Assembly (NCBI RefSeq): GCF_000368965.1
Contig: NZ_KB849780.1
Coordinates: forward strand, 868,145 to 932,144
Length of the DNA: 64,000 nt
DNA from: Acinetobacter calcoaceticus DSM 30006 = CIP 81.8
GTDB lineage: Bacteria; Pseudomonadota; Gammaproteobacteria; Pseudomonadales; Moraxellaceae
Reading direction: 5' to 3'
Part shown: in pieces, positions 39,144 through 48,157 of the stretch
Layout of the letters: the number at the start of each line of letters is the position of its first letter
Numbering within the stretch: the first letter of the stretch is position 1
Position numbers and translations under genes: made by a program
The notes under the pieces: generated by a model
Told to the model about the DNA's origin: nothing
Seen by the model: the letters and a program-made list of their open reading frames with translations, nothing else
The model's database searches: none

Positions 39144-40037
39144 ATGGAATTACGTCACTTACGCTACTTTGTTGCGGTTGCTGAAGAGCTGAATTTTACT
39201 AAGGCAGCAATGCGTATGCATACGGTGCAACCTTCTCTTAGTCAGCAGATTAAAGATTTAGAAGAAGAAGTGGGAGTTCAGCTTTTTATACGAAGTAAGC
39301 GAAAAGTTGAACTGACCAAAGCAGGAGAAGTCTTTTTTAAAGAAGCTCTAATCATTTTAGAACATACAGAAAAAGCAATTAGTTTGGCTCAACAAACTGC
39401 TAAAGTTGAACAAGAACAATTAAATATTGGTTTTGTTCCAGCGGCAGAAATGAAAATCTTCCCCTATATCATGCCCAATATAAGAGCGCATTTCCCAGAA
39501 TTAACAATTGATTTTCATAGCCTTACGGATGATGAACAACTAGTAGCGCTTAGAAAAGGCGAAATAGATATCGCTTTTACTCGCTATGGAGCTGATTCAG
39601 ATGAACTGGTTTCGATTCAGGTATTTCAAGAGCCACTTACCTTAATTATTCCCAAAAATTCGCCAGAGGCTCAGCAGGAACGCATTAGTATAAAAAGTTT
39701 TGAACAACATGATTTTGTGATTTGCAATGAAGAGTCATCGCCAGAACTTTATCGAATTATTCATAACTTCTTTAAAAAAACTAAGCTTAACGTCACTGTT
39801 GTACAGCACTCAACTAATATCTTACTTAACGTTAATTTAGTCGGAATGGAAATTGGTTGGAGCTTGGTACCACAGTATGTGATTCCTCTATTAGGAGATA
39901 AAATTATAGTTAAAAAGACGATAGAACCATTACCGATGATCGGTTTATATGTTTCTTATCGAAAAGATCATGTTAATAAGGCTATAGATTTGATTTTAGA
40001 TGTACTTAAAAAACAATTTTATCTGGACTTTAGTTAA
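39144..40037 (+). CDS. second HcaR-like LysR regulator
   Basis: 297 residues: [31 protein letters not shown]... helix-turn-helix and effector domain LNIGFVPAAEMKIFPYIMP, closely related to the regulator at 29652. It is translationally coupled to the MFS gene before it and convergent with mhpA. It may govern mhpA and the transporters, or respond to hydroxylated phenylpropionates; this is inference. The GMEIGWSLVPQYV segment replaces the GMGLGCGILPSYI of its paralogue. Confidence 0.82.
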   Translation: MELRHLRYFVAVAEELNFTKAAMRMHTVQPSLSQQIKDLEEEVGVQLFIRSKRKVELTKAGEVFFKEALIILEHTEKAISLAQQTAKVEQEQLNIGFVPAAEMKIFPYIMPNIRAHFPELTIDFHSLTDDEQLVALRKGEIDIAFTRYGADSDELVSIQVFQEPLTLIIPKNSPEAQQERISIKSFEQHDFVICNEESSPELYRIIHNFFKKTKLNVTVVQHSTNILLNVNLVGMEIGWSLVPQYVIPLLGDKIIVKKTIEPLPMIGLYVSYRKDHVNKAIDLILDVLKKQFYLDFS

Positions 40038-40043
40038 TATAAA

Positions 40044-40065
40044 AAGCCATTCAAAAGAATGGCTT
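40044..40065. terminator. bidirectional terminator between LysR and mhpA
   Basis: Stem AAGCCATTC / GAATGGCTT with a 4-nt loop, A-rich on both sides. It lies between convergent genes, 6 bp after the LysR stop. Confidence 0.75.
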
Positions 40066-40073
40066 AAAAAAGT

Positions 40074-41684
40074 TTAGTTAATTAAATGCATTTTTTCAAA
40101 AAGTTCTTCACTTATACTATTCACCGTTTGGGGAATAGCAAGACCTGCTATAAAACGGTCAGGTCTTAATATCACCATAGATTGATTTGTTTGACCGAAC
40201 CAAGTACGGATTTCACTATCTGCATCACCGATTGTAATGAAATCTGCATTAGAAGTTTGATTGGGTGCATCTAATTGCACGTTAGGGACGACTTGAATAA
40301 ATTTTATACCTAACTTAATCCATTTTTTCATAATAGTGGGTGAGATGCCCCAAGTTGGATTGACTCCCCAAGCGAGAATGGCAAAGTTATTTCCAATGAC
40401 ATCATCTAATAAAATTTTGTCTTTGTTTCCAAACTGTACATGAGGCTGTATGAACATCTTTCCAACAGGTGTATTTTTTCCTGAAAATGGCGCCAATATT
40501 CCCTCATTATATTTTGGCATTGGCTTGAAACGCATTTCTAGTAAATAGCGTTTTATGGGTTGTATGTAGTTCAATACATAAGAAATACTATCGCGAACAA
40601 CACCTTGCCATTTTTTCGGTGGGGCAAGTACATGACCCGCTAGAACGGATAAATTAATCATTGCTTGCGCGTGGTCTTTCCTTTCTAGTTGATAGCTATC
40701 AAGAATTTCAGGGCTTGCCACTTTTTTGATGACCAAAGCCATTTTCCAAGCAAGGTTAAATGCATCACGCATACCACTATTGTAACCTTGGCCCTGCCAC
40801 ACAGGCATAATATGTGCAGCATCGCCTGCCAATAAAATACGGTCTACGCGGAAACGATCTGCAATACGTGCATTATGTGTATATACACGTTGGCGTATGA
40901 CTTCAATATTATCGGTATGAGGTAAAACTTTTCCTAATAGACGATTAATGTTCTCAGGTTTACTAAGTTCTTCTTGGGTCTCTCCCGGCATTACCATAAA
41001 TTCAAAACGTCGGATGCCATGTGGTAAAGCTGCTGATACGTAAGGACGAACTGGATCACAGCATAAATATACATGAGGGGTAGCTAATGGATCGTTTGCA
41101 AGATCAATAACAATCCATTGGTTAGGTGCTGTTTTTCCTTCAAAATTAATATTGAGATTACGACGTACAAATGAATTTCCGCCGTCACAAGCAATAAGGT
41201 ACTGTGCTTGAATAATTTCTTGTTTTTTGTCTTTTGTAGTGAGGTTTAAAGTTACGTGATCTTTGTCTTGAGTAAAACTATTTAAGTGGCGTGAAAAAAA
41301 TACCTGTGTTGTTGGGTATAACGCTAAACCTTCAAGTAAAACACGGTCAACTTGAGGTTGAATAAATGCATTACGACGTGGCCAACCAAATTCGCGAGTC
41401 ATCGGCTGGATATCTGCAAAGCAACGTCCTTTAGGAGTTAAAAAGCGCATTGCATGATTTGGGGTGGTATGCGGTAAAACTTGTTTAATTAATCCTAAAG
41501 ATTGGATTGTTCTTAATGATTCATCGTCAATACCAATGGCTCTTGGATAATCAATAAGCTGATCTAATTGTTCAATAACAGTAACTTGTACACCTTGCTT
41601 ACTTAAGTAATTTGCAATTGTTAATCCAACAGGTCCTGCCCCTAAAATTGCAACTTCCGTGGTGTGATGTTGAGTTTGATTCAC
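40074..41684 (-). CDS. mhpA: 3-(3-hydroxyphenyl)propionate hydroxylase
   Basis: 536-residue class A flavoprotein monooxygenase: FAD site [16 protein letters not shown] at residues 12-27, an E at the end of the second strand (VTVIEQ), the [15 protein letters not shown] stretch typical of MhpA, and [29 protein letters not shown]. It hydroxylates 3-hydroxyphenylpropionate to the 2,3-diol with NADH, giving a second entry to MhpB. It stands alone on the minus strand. Slightly shorter than the E. coli enzyme (554 aa). Confidence 0.9.
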   Translation of the reverse strand: MNQTQHHTTEVAILGAGPVGLTIANYLSKQGVQVTVIEQLDQLIDYPRAIGIDDESLRTIQSLGLIKQVLPHTTPNHAMRFLTPKGRCFADIQPMTREFGWPRRNAFIQPQVDRVLLEGLALYPTTQVFFSRHLNSFTQDKDHVTLNLTTKDKKQEIIQAQYLIACDGGNSFVRRNLNINFEGKTAPNQWIVIDLANDPLATPHVYLCCDPVRPYVSAALPHGIRRFEFMVMPGETQEELSKPENINRLLGKVLPHTDNIEVIRQRVYTHNARIADRFRVDRILLAGDAAHIMPVWQGQGYNSGMRDAFNLAWKMALVIKKVASPEILDSYQLERKDHAQAMINLSVLAGHVLAPPKKWQGVVRDSISYVLNYIQPIKRYLLEMRFKPMPKYNEGILAPFSGKNTPVGKMFIQPHVQFGNKDKILLDDVIGNNFAILAWGVNPTWGISPTIMKKWIKLGIKFIQVVPNVQLDAPNQTSNADFITIGDADSEIRTWFGQTNQSMVILRPDRFIAGLAIPQTVNSISEELFEKMHLIN

Positions 41685-42050
41685 AGTAAATATCCCTTAC
41701 TATCAAGTTTTCTTATTAATATCAAACTTGAAAGAAGGTTGAATTTAATCAATAGTTTAATAAGTGAATTTTAAAAAGCAGGATGTATATTTAATTTTTT
41801 TTAATATATTGTATTTAAAAGAGTTTTTATATTCTTGCAATAGTTTTTTTAAATCCAATCATTGTTTTAAATTATAATTGAAGGATGTCGCTTTTAAAGC
41901 TAAAAATTTATTCATTGTAAAAATAATAAAACTTTTATTATCAAGGATTTGTCTTACTAAAAATACAAATATTATAAACTTTTATAATGCGTAACAGTTA
42001 TACAATGCCAAATAAGTTGCCATGATGGAAAATAGTATTTCTGTCACAAA
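41685..42050. other. mhpA upstream region with an inverted repeat
   Basis: About 365 bp, AT-rich, no gene seen. The inverted repeat TCAAGTTT-N13-AAACTTGA at 41703-41731 lies 19-47 bp upstream of the mhpA start and is a candidate LysR operator. The remainder shows nothing I can name. Confidence 0.5.
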
Positions 42051-42371
42051 TCACTCTAAATGGCAGACATAATCAATCACTTCATTTGTCATAATTTTAA
42101 ATTTACTATTTTCAGGAACATTAAAAGATTCACCGCTAGAATAAATTGTAGCTTCTGGTTCATCGCCAATTTGAACAGTGCATTTCCCAGAAATAATTTC
42201 GATGCGCTCTGGCACATGAGTTTTAAATGTTAAAGCCTTATCTGATGGAAGAATAACTCCTAGAGTCTTTTTTGTTCCATCAGCTAGCTCAATTACATGA
42301 CTAATAGAATGCCCCTCATAGTAGACATTCGCTTTTTTTGTTATAGAAACAGAATCAAATTGATTTGGCAT
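42051..42371 (-). CDS. ppnP: pyrimidine/purine nucleoside phosphorylase
   Basis: 106-residue single-domain cupin of the PpnP (formerly YaiE) family: VYYEGHSISHVIELADGTKKTLGVILP and the barrel strand FKTHVPERIEIISGKCTVQIGD, ending DYVCHL. It cleaves several nucleosides with phosphate to base and ribose-1-phosphate. It is monocistronic and unrelated to the catabolic genes around it. About 10 residues longer than the E. coli protein at the N-terminus. Confidence 0.9.
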   Translation of the reverse strand: MPNQFDSVSITKKANVYYEGHSISHVIELADGTKKTLGVILPSDKALTFKTHVPERIEIISGKCTVQIGDEPEATIYSSGESFNVPENSKFKIMTNEVIDYVCHLE

Positions 42372-43008
42372 TTTTTGTATCTCTTTATTGTACTAAATAT
42401 TATTAAGATAATAATAAAAGTTCCTCTGAATCTTCAAGCTATAAAATTACATTTTAGGTAAGCAATAAAAGTAACTTTTCTCTCAAGTAGGTCACTAACG
42501 AGAAATTAGTAAATATCAATTAAATGATTCAAAAATAAAAAGCCCAAAGTGAGAGCTTTCTAATCTATGAAATACCTTTAGGGTCTTGAGCAAAAGGTAA
42601 GCTAAATAAGGCAATGGCGTGCAAGATAAACTGATGACTAAAGTCTGGTTAGTAGATTTAATACTACCTGAGCATCTTCAACGACATCTAGTCGAGGCAC
42701 CTAGTTCATTTAGCAACTTTGTTAAAGGTCCATCGATTTTTTAGTTGAACTTTTTTAGAAACTATAAGGTTGAAGTTAACTTGAAATTCAAGGCCTTAAT
42801 TTTGGTATGTAAAATCTTTGAAATTAAAAAGAAATAAAATAAAAACAATTAAAGATTAAAAAGATACAAAGTTAATTAGAGTCTTCATATAAATTTTATT
42901 TTTAAAAGACGATTAAGATGATTGGCCTTAAAGTTAACTTTAAGCTTGATATAAATATTCAAACCTTAATAACGAACCTATAAGCAGATTTTCAGCAGGA
43001 GAATAAAG
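42372..43008. other. 637-bp region without a supported gene
   Basis: AT-rich. A short frame at 42634-42744 (36 codons, starting MTKVWLVD) has a start resembling short-chain dehydrogenases (MTKVWLVTG...) and a segment RHLVEA also seen there, but the glycine-rich motif is missing. It may be a decayed SDR fragment, though the evidence is thin. The right end carries the promoter and the GCAGGAG ribosome site of the next gene. Confidence 0.35.
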
Positions 43009-43839
43009 ATGGGATATGTAACCACAAAAGATGGCGTAGACATTTTCTATAAAGATTGGGGACCACAAGATGCCCAAGTTTTATTTTTTCATCACGGTTG
43101 GCCTTTAAGTTCAGATGATTGGGACACACAACTACTTTTCTTTTTGGGACAAGGTTATCGTGTTGTAGCTCATGATAGACGGGGACATGGTCGTTCGAGT
43201 CAGGTGTGGAATGGTCATGATATGGACCACTATGCAGACGATGTTGCAGAGGTGGTTAAACATCTCAACATTAAAAAAGCAATTCATATTGGTCACTCAA
43301 CAGGCGGCGGCGAAGTGGTTCACTATATCGCTCGTCATGGCGAAGAAAATGTTGCAAAAGCTGTGCTTGTCAGCGCAGTACCACCATTGATGGTTCAAAC
43401 TGAAAATAATCCCGAAGGTTTACCAAAAGACGTATTTGATGGCTTACAAAAACAGGTTTTGAATAACCGTGCACAATTTTACCGAGACCTTCCATCTGGG
43501 CCGTTCTATGGTTTTAACCGACCTGATGCGAAACCATCTGATGGGATAATTGCCAACTGGTGGCGTCAAGGAATGATGGGGGGAGCAAAAGCGCATTACG
43601 ATGGGATTGTGGCGTTCTCACAAACTGACTTTACCGAAGATTTAAAGAAAATCACGATTCCTGTTTTAGTATTGCATGGTGATGATGACCAAGTTGTGCC
43701 TTATAAAACTTCTGGGGTGAAATCGGCAGAATTGCTTCAAAATAGCCAATTAAAAATCTACCCAGGTTTTTCTCATGGCATGTTAACCGTGAATCATGAA
43801 ATTATTAATGCCGATTTATTAGCCTTTATCCGTGAATAA
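43009..43839 (+). CDS. alpha/beta hydrolase, non-haem chloroperoxidase/arylesterase type
   Basis: 276 residues. Nucleophile Ser97 in GHSTGGG, oxyanion stretch HHGWPLSSDDWD, acid in HGDDDQVVP and His in GFSHGMLTVNH: the standard layout of cofactor-free haloperoxidase/arylesterase proteins (HDRRGHGRSSQ is characteristic). These act mainly as esterases or perhydrolases. AGCAGGAG lies 8 bases before the ATG. It is its own transcript, ended by the terminator at 43866. Physiological substrate unknown. Confidence 0.85.
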   Translation: MGYVTTKDGVDIFYKDWGPQDAQVLFFHHGWPLSSDDWDTQLLFFLGQGYRVVAHDRRGHGRSSQVWNGHDMDHYADDVAEVVKHLNIKKAIHIGHSTGGGEVVHYIARHGEENVAKAVLVSAVPPLMVQTENNPEGLPKDVFDGLQKQVLNNRAQFYRDLPSGPFYGFNRPDAKPSDGIIANWWRQGMMGGAKAHYDGIVAFSQTDFTEDLKKITIPVLVLHGDDDQVVPYKTSGVKSAELLQNSQLKIYPGFSHGMLTVNHEIINADLLAFIRE

Positions 43840-43865
43840 TTAAAAATAAAAACATCCGATTGTGA

Positions 43866-43894
43866 AAAGAGGCATGCTGAATGCCTCTTTTTTT
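43866..43894 (+). terminator. terminator after the chloroperoxidase-like gene
   Basis: Stem AAAGAGGCAT / ATGCCTCTTT with a 5-nt loop, then a T-run; 27 bp after the stop. Confidence 0.88.
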
Positions 43895-43991
43895 AGTTCA
43901 TAACTTTACTAAGCACACACTTTCAGTAACAGGTTTCTATGCTTTGATAAATCAATGAACAGAATTATAAATATCAAAATGAGGTGAAAAG

Positions 43992-44684
43992 ATGTCTAAA
44001 CGCATATTACATGTCGTGACCAATGTTTCACGTTATAAAGATGTAGATGAACCCACAGGTCTATGGTTAGGTGAACTTACCCACGCCTATGATGAGTTTG
44101 AAAAACAAGGATATATTCAGGATATTGTGAGTCCGAATGGCGGAAAAACACCTATTGAACCAAAGTCACTGGGTGCGTTGGTTGCTGATAAATCGGTAAA
44201 AGCGAGAGAAGATGATCAGGCATTTATGACCTTGCTTGCCAACACCCATAAACCGTCAGATATTCATTGGGAAGATTATGACGTGATCTATTACACGGGT
44301 GGTCATGGGGTAATGTGGGATTTTCTAGACAACCCTGAACTTCAAGAAATCACCAAAAATATTTATGAAAAAGGCGGTATTGTTTCAAGTGTATGTCATG
44401 GCTACTGTGGTCTATTAAATGTAAGGCTTTCCAATGGTAAACGGCTTATAGACGGGAAGAAGTTAACTGGCTTTGCATGGAGTGAAGAAATTTTAGCAGG
44501 GGTAGCAAAAAAGGTGCCTTACAATGCCGAAGAGTTAGCAAAAGAGTATGGTGCAGACTATGAAAAGGCTTTAATTCCATTTGCACCCCATGTGGTTCAA
44601 GATGGAAATTTAATTACAGGCCAAAATCCATTTTCTGCTAAAAAAACTGCTTTAGAAATTATAGAAGCTTTAGAAAAGACCTAG
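43992..44684 (+). CDS. DJ-1/PfpI-family protein (Hsp31-like)
   Basis: 230 residues with the class I glutamine amidotransferase-like fold: nucleophile-elbow Cys135 in SSVCHGYCG, YYTGGHGVMWDF before it, and acidic partner Glu in GGKTPIEPKS. Relatives are glyoxalase III-type or chaperone proteins induced by oxidative or carbonyl stress. GAGGTGAAAAG precedes the ATG. It is monocistronic. Which activity it has cannot be told from sequence. Confidence 0.8.
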   Translation: MSKRILHVVTNVSRYKDVDEPTGLWLGELTHAYDEFEKQGYIQDIVSPNGGKTPIEPKSLGALVADKSVKAREDDQAFMTLLANTHKPSDIHWEDYDVIYYTGGHGVMWDFLDNPELQEITKNIYEKGGIVSSVCHGYCGLLNVRLSNGKRLIDGKKLTGFAWSEEILAGVAKKVPYNAEELAKEYGADYEKALIPFAPHVVQDGNLITGQNPFSAKKTALEIIEALEKT

Positions 44685-44702
44685 GTTTTATATATTAAAA
44701 AT

Positions 44703-44748
44703 AATCCCCAAAAGAGAAGTCAATCATGACTTACAACTTTTGGGGATT
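44703..44748. terminator. bidirectional terminator between convergent genes
   Basis: A 12-bp perfect stem (44703-44714 with 44737-44748, AATCCCCAAAAG / CTTTTGGGGATT), with an inner AAGTC/GACTT pair extending it. It separates the DJ-1-like gene from the NDH-like gene. Confidence 0.8.
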
Positions 44749-44770
44749 GTTCTATTTTGAAAAGCTAACT

Positions 44771-45976
44771 TTAAGGAACAATAACAAAATCAGGATTTGC
44801 TATGGCAAACACAGCCTCACGGTCTGCCGCAGGTGGATAAATCCAGACAGTATTAATTTCCTGCTTAATTTTTTTGGCTTCTTCACGAACAAATTGAACC
44901 TGACGGTCCCAACCTTCGCTATAGAGAGCACCCCAAGGGCCTAAATCAACACAAGTCACATACTTCGGTTGACTATATGCATGAAGTGGTAAATCAACCA
45001 ATTCTGCCGCAGCATTGTAACCAGCCACACGGCCTAGGCTCATGGCATGTTGGCAAGACATCACGTTAAAATTACCGAACTCGTCGGTTGGAACTTTTAC
45101 AGTATCTCCCGTCACAAAAACATTTTTTGCTTCAGGTGCATGTAAATAAGCATCCCCAATCAAACGGCCTAAATTGTCTTTTTCACCAGCAATTTGAGAG
45201 GTGAGCGAGTTAGCTCTCATGCCAGCTGTCCAAATGACGGTTTCTGTTTCAACTTTTTCGCCATTAGAAAGTGTTACCCCTGATGCATCGAGTGCTGTAA
45301 CTCGTAGGCCAGCTTTGCCTTCCACACCCAGCTCGCTAAGAGCTTCACGAATAACAGCAGCAGCTTGGTCACCCATCGCTGCACCAATTTCTGTAGATGA
45401 GTCTACTAAAACTACACGCACATCAGTTTCACCTAAAATACTACGCAGTCGTTCAGGCATTTCGGTGACTGTTTCAAGTCCAGTTAAACCGCCACCAGCA
45501 ACCACTACAGTATTACGTGCTGCATTTGCAGGTTTATTGGCTAAGTTTTTAAGATGTTGATCTAGTTTTTCGGCATCTTCTAGTGTACTTACGCTAAAGC
45601 CATATTCTGTAAGGCCCGGTATAGGAGGCATAAAAGTGGTACTTCCAGTTGCCAGAATAAAACGATCATAGCTTAAGGTTTGCTTGTTGCCATCGATGGT
45701 TGAAAATTCGATTGTCTGTTGGTCGACATCAATTTGATTTACCCAACCTGCTAGATATTTAATCCCAACAACGCCTAGTAACTCTGAAATATCAGGATTC
45801 ATGTTTTCTAGTACAGCTTCATAAAGACGAGGGCGAATACCAACATTCGGGCTAGGGGAAACCATCACTACTTCAATATTTTGTTCTTGCGAAGCTAGGT
45901 GAATTGCTCTTTGTGCAGCAAGTGCAGCCCATAAACCAGCAAAGCCAGAACCTGCAATAATAATACGCTTACTCAT
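44771..45976 (-). CDS. NDH-2-like FAD-dependent oxidoreductase
   Basis: 401 residues with two Rossmann motifs: FAD site IIIAGSGFAGLWAALAAQ at residues 5-22 and NAD(P) site VVVAGGGLTGLETVTEM near residue 157, plus VFVTGDTVKVPT near 290. It is close to type II NADH:quinone dehydrogenases but lacks an obvious C-terminal membrane helix, so it could be a soluble quinone or sulfide-type reductase. AAAAGGATAATCAA precedes the ATG. Divided from the Rrf2 gene by a region with a 12-bp inverted repeat. Confidence 0.8.
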   Translation of the reverse strand: MSKRIIIAGSGFAGLWAALAAQRAIHLASQEQNIEVVMVSPSPNVGIRPRLYEAVLENMNPDISELLGVVGIKYLAGWVNQIDVDQQTIEFSTIDGNKQTLSYDRFILATGSTTFMPPIPGLTEYGFSVSTLEDAEKLDQHLKNLANKPANAARNTVVVAGGGLTGLETVTEMPERLRSILGETDVRVVLVDSSTEIGAAMGDQAAAVIREALSELGVEGKAGLRVTALDASGVTLSNGEKVETETVIWTAGMRANSLTSQIAGEKDNLGRLIGDAYLHAPEAKNVFVTGDTVKVPTDEFGNFNVMSCQHAMSLGRVAGYNAAAELVDLPLHAYSQPKYVTCVDLGPWGALYSEGWDRQVQFVREEAKKIKQEINTVWIYPPAADREAVFAIANPDFVIVP

Positions 45977-45996
45977 TTGATTATCCTTTTGATAGG

Positions 45997-46069
45997 TTTT
46001 TCGGACAACAAATTCCAGCTCATCACAAAATTTAGGGTGAGCGAATCCTTTCTCTGATTGTCCGAAAAA
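45997..46069. promoter_or_regulatory. spaced inverted repeat upstream of the NDH-like gene
   Basis: TTTTTCGGACAA (45997-46008) and TTGTCCGAAAAA (46058-46069) are perfect 12-bp complements separated by 49 bp, 21-93 bp upstream of the NDH-like start. They could be two operator copies for looping, or a leader hairpin. Confidence 0.5.
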
Positions 46070-46133
46070 TCTGAGAAGGTGTTTAAAACGATTAGGGGAG
46101 TTTTATGTCAGGGTTTGAGGCCCTATCAGTTCG

Positions 46134-46682
46134 TTAGTCGGGGGTATCCCGTGATATTTTATTTTTCCGCATTTTTGCTGTTCTTCCTTCGATGCGTTCA
46201 TTGATCCAGCCATTTACATCACTAAAAAATACGTCGGGTGCATAACGGCCAAAACGGTCTGCAATATCACCAAGTGTATGAGAACCTAGCGCATCTCGCA
46301 TGGCTTTTTCGGCCTGTAACATCACGGCGTGCACTGCACACACACCACTGGTTGCCCAATCTGGCGGGGCATGATTAAAGACCGCACATTTCCCACGGAC
46401 TTCTTGGCACTCAAAAAGCGGTTTTTCACCTTCGATTGCATTCACGATATCTAAAAAACTGATTTCATGAGCCGGTTTGGCCAGTAAATATCCACCGCGA
46501 ACACCTTCTTGTGCAACAACAAGGCCTGCCTTTTCAAGTTTAGGAAAAATCTTGGCCATAAAACTCGGAGAGACTCCTTGTAATTCAGCAAGATCCTTAC
46601 TACTCAAAGGTTTATCTTCATTGTTCACAAGAAAAAGAAGACAGTGAATCGCATACTCGACGCTACTAGTGATATAAGCCAT
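46134..46682 (-). CDS. Rrf2-family regulator with Fe-S cluster cysteines
   Basis: 182 residues: N-terminal winged helix (MAYITSSVEYAIHCLLFLV, SSKDLAELQGVSPSFMAKIFPKLEKAGLV, GVRGGYLLA) and three conserved cysteines, Cys92, Cys99 and Cys115, where IscR, NsrR and RsrR hold their [2Fe-2S] or [4Fe-4S] cluster. It probably senses redox, nitric oxide or iron status. It lies upstream of the NDH-like gene in the same direction (157 bp gap), its likely target. A 29-bp palindrome before its own gene suggests autoregulation. Confidence 0.85.
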   Translation of the reverse strand: MAYITSSVEYAIHCLLFLVNNEDKPLSSKDLAELQGVSPSFMAKIFPKLEKAGLVVAQEGVRGGYLLAKPAHEISFLDIVNAIEGEKPLFECQEVRGKCAVFNHAPPDWATSGVCAVHAVMLQAEKAMRDALGSHTLGDIADRFGRYAPDVFFSDVNGWINERIEGRTAKMRKNKISRDTPD

Positions 46683-46708
46683 TTAATTTCATAATTGATC
46701 AATTACAA

Positions 46709-46731
46709 ACACAGACTAATGGAGTCTGTGT
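46709..46731. other. short inverted repeat before the Rrf2 gene
   Basis: ACACAGACT / AGTCTGTGT with a 5-nt loop, 27-49 bp upstream of the Rrf2 start. It may lie in the 5' leader or overlap the promoter. Read on the plus strand it is followed by TTTAAG, so weak termination is another possibility. Confidence 0.4.
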
Positions 46732-46745
46732 TTTAAGTCAATAAT

Positions 46746-46774
46746 AAAACTAAGACAAAGTTAGTCCTAGTTTT
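46746..46774. promoter_or_regulatory. 29-bp palindrome, candidate Rrf2 operator
   Basis: Arms AAAACTAAGAC and GTCCTAGTTTT match at 10 of 11 positions around a 7-nt centre, 64-92 bp upstream of the Rrf2 start. The core GACAAAGTTAGTC fits 11 of 13 positions of the IscR type 1 core GACTRWWWYAGTC as I remember it. Confidence 0.6.
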
Positions 46775-46998
46775 AAGTAAACTCTGTTAAATTGTTAATT
46801 ATGAATTTATCTATTTGAATAATTTAAGTTTTAATAAATAAAAAGATTTTAATAATTTATAAAAAAATTTATTTAGTTCTCTTGAGCGTAGAAATGTCTA
46901 ATAGATGTTTAATGAGTTGGTTCACAACTTATAAGTAAGATAGAGAAAAGGGGGAAGAGCAAAAGCATTCTTTTACTCTCCAAATAATTTCTTCAAAC
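46775..46998. other. AT-rich spacer between the Rrf2 promoter and the hydrolase gene
   Basis: No gene found. It contains A/T runs and the end of the minus-strand hydrolase transcript, but no clear terminator hairpin. Confidence 0.4.
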
Positions 46999-48018
46999 TT
47001 ACGAACGCCACCAATAATTTTCGACATTTGGCTCGTTTAGATTGAGTACTTCACCCATTTGTGGTGTGCTAATGCCTAAATCTTTTTGTTTAGCCAAACC
47101 GACAATACGTTCAAATGGGTCGTCCCAAGCATGAAGTGCTAAATCAAAAGTACCATTATGCACGGGTAACAAATGACGTCCTTTTAAATCGATATGTGCT
47201 TGTAAAGTTTGCTCTGGTTGCATATGAACATCGGGCCATTCAGGATCATAAGCCCCAGTTTCTAACATGGTCAGATCAAATGGACCATAACGATGTCCAA
47301 TCTCTTTAAAGCCGTCAAAATATCCCGTGTCACCACTAAAAAATACACGTAGATCATTGTCAATAATCACCCATGATGCCCATAAAGTTGCATTACTGTC
47401 GCTCAAGCTTCGGCCCGAGAAATGATGAGCAGGGGTAGCAACCAGTTCTAAACCATCAATATGTGTGGTTTCCCACCAGTCGAGCTGTTGAACTTTTTCT
47501 GCTGGAACTCCCCATTTAATTAAGGCATCACCCACACCAAGCGGTGTTATGAAATGCTCAACTTTGTCTTTAAGTTGCATTACTGCGTGGTAGTCCAAGT
47601 GGTCGTAGTGGTTATGCGACAAAATCACGCCTTTAATTGGCGGTAGTTCGGCAATGCTGATAGGCGGTTGGTGAAAACGTTTTGGTCCAATCCACTGAAA
47701 AGGAGAGGCACGCTCCGAAAAAACAGGGTCGGTTAGCCAAAACTCATCGCGAAATTTTAACAATATAGTCGAGTGCCCCAGACGAAAGAGAGAGCGGTCA
47801 GGTGCACTAAGAAGTTGTTCTTTCGACAAACTTAAAACCGGAATTTGTTTATTTGGAACTGTGTCTTTCGGTTTGTTAAATAGAAACTTCCACATCAACT
47901 GAAGTGACTTACCAAAAGAAGGCTTGTGCTGGTTCGGACGTGTATTTCTAAATTTGCCGTCGTGTTGCTTTGAAGGCATTAAGGGAGAAGGCAAGTCTGT
48001 TGTGTTTGAAATAGTCAT
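46999..48018 (-). CDS. metallo-beta-lactamase-fold hydrolase, NAPE-PLD-like
   Basis: 339 residues. Zinc ligands His135-x-His137-x-Asp139-His140 (SHNHYDHLDYH), His in PAHHFSGRS, Asp in FSGDTGYFDG and His in LPVHNGTF follow the UlaG/NAPE-PLD pattern. GHSTILLKF just before is typical of this branch. Residues 1-60 have no obvious signal peptide. It probably hydrolyses a phosphodiester or related bond; substrate unknown. The TetR gene is immediately upstream on the same strand and both have the same operator motif. Confidence 0.83.
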   Translation of the reverse strand: MTISNTTDLPSPLMPSKQHDGKFRNTRPNQHKPSFGKSLQLMWKFLFNKPKDTVPNKQIPVLSLSKEQLLSAPDRSLFRLGHSTILLKFRDEFWLTDPVFSERASPFQWIGPKRFHQPPISIAELPPIKGVILSHNHYDHLDYHAVMQLKDKVEHFITPLGVGDALIKWGVPAEKVQQLDWWETTHIDGLELVATPAHHFSGRSLSDSNATLWASWVIIDNDLRVFFSGDTGYFDGFKEIGHRYGPFDLTMLETGAYDPEWPDVHMQPEQTLQAHIDLKGRHLLPVHNGTFDLALHAWDDPFERIVGLAKQKDLGISTPQMGEVLNLNEPNVENYWWRS

Positions 48019-48094
48019 CTTGTTTTTCCTTTAGTGGAATAAACCTATATGTGCAAATAAGAACTTTAAGAGTACTTATTAATATCTATATAAA

Positions 48095-48108
48095 TGAGTA
48101 TTTACTCA
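48095..48108. promoter_or_regulatory. TetR operator before the metallo-hydrolase
   Basis: TGAGT-ATTT-ACTCA, 77-90 bp upstream of the hydrolase start, followed by a third half-site (ACTCATT). The same TGAGT-N4-ACTCA palindrome precedes the tetR gene. Confidence 0.65.
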
Positions 48109-48157
48109 CTCATTAATTGGTTCAAAAATAAGGACGCCGTAGGTCCTTATCTTTTAT

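Noticed and set aside
44726..44944. 72-codon plus-strand frame over the end of the NDH-like gene
   Set aside because: Antisense shadow that starts inside the terminator; no ribosome site.
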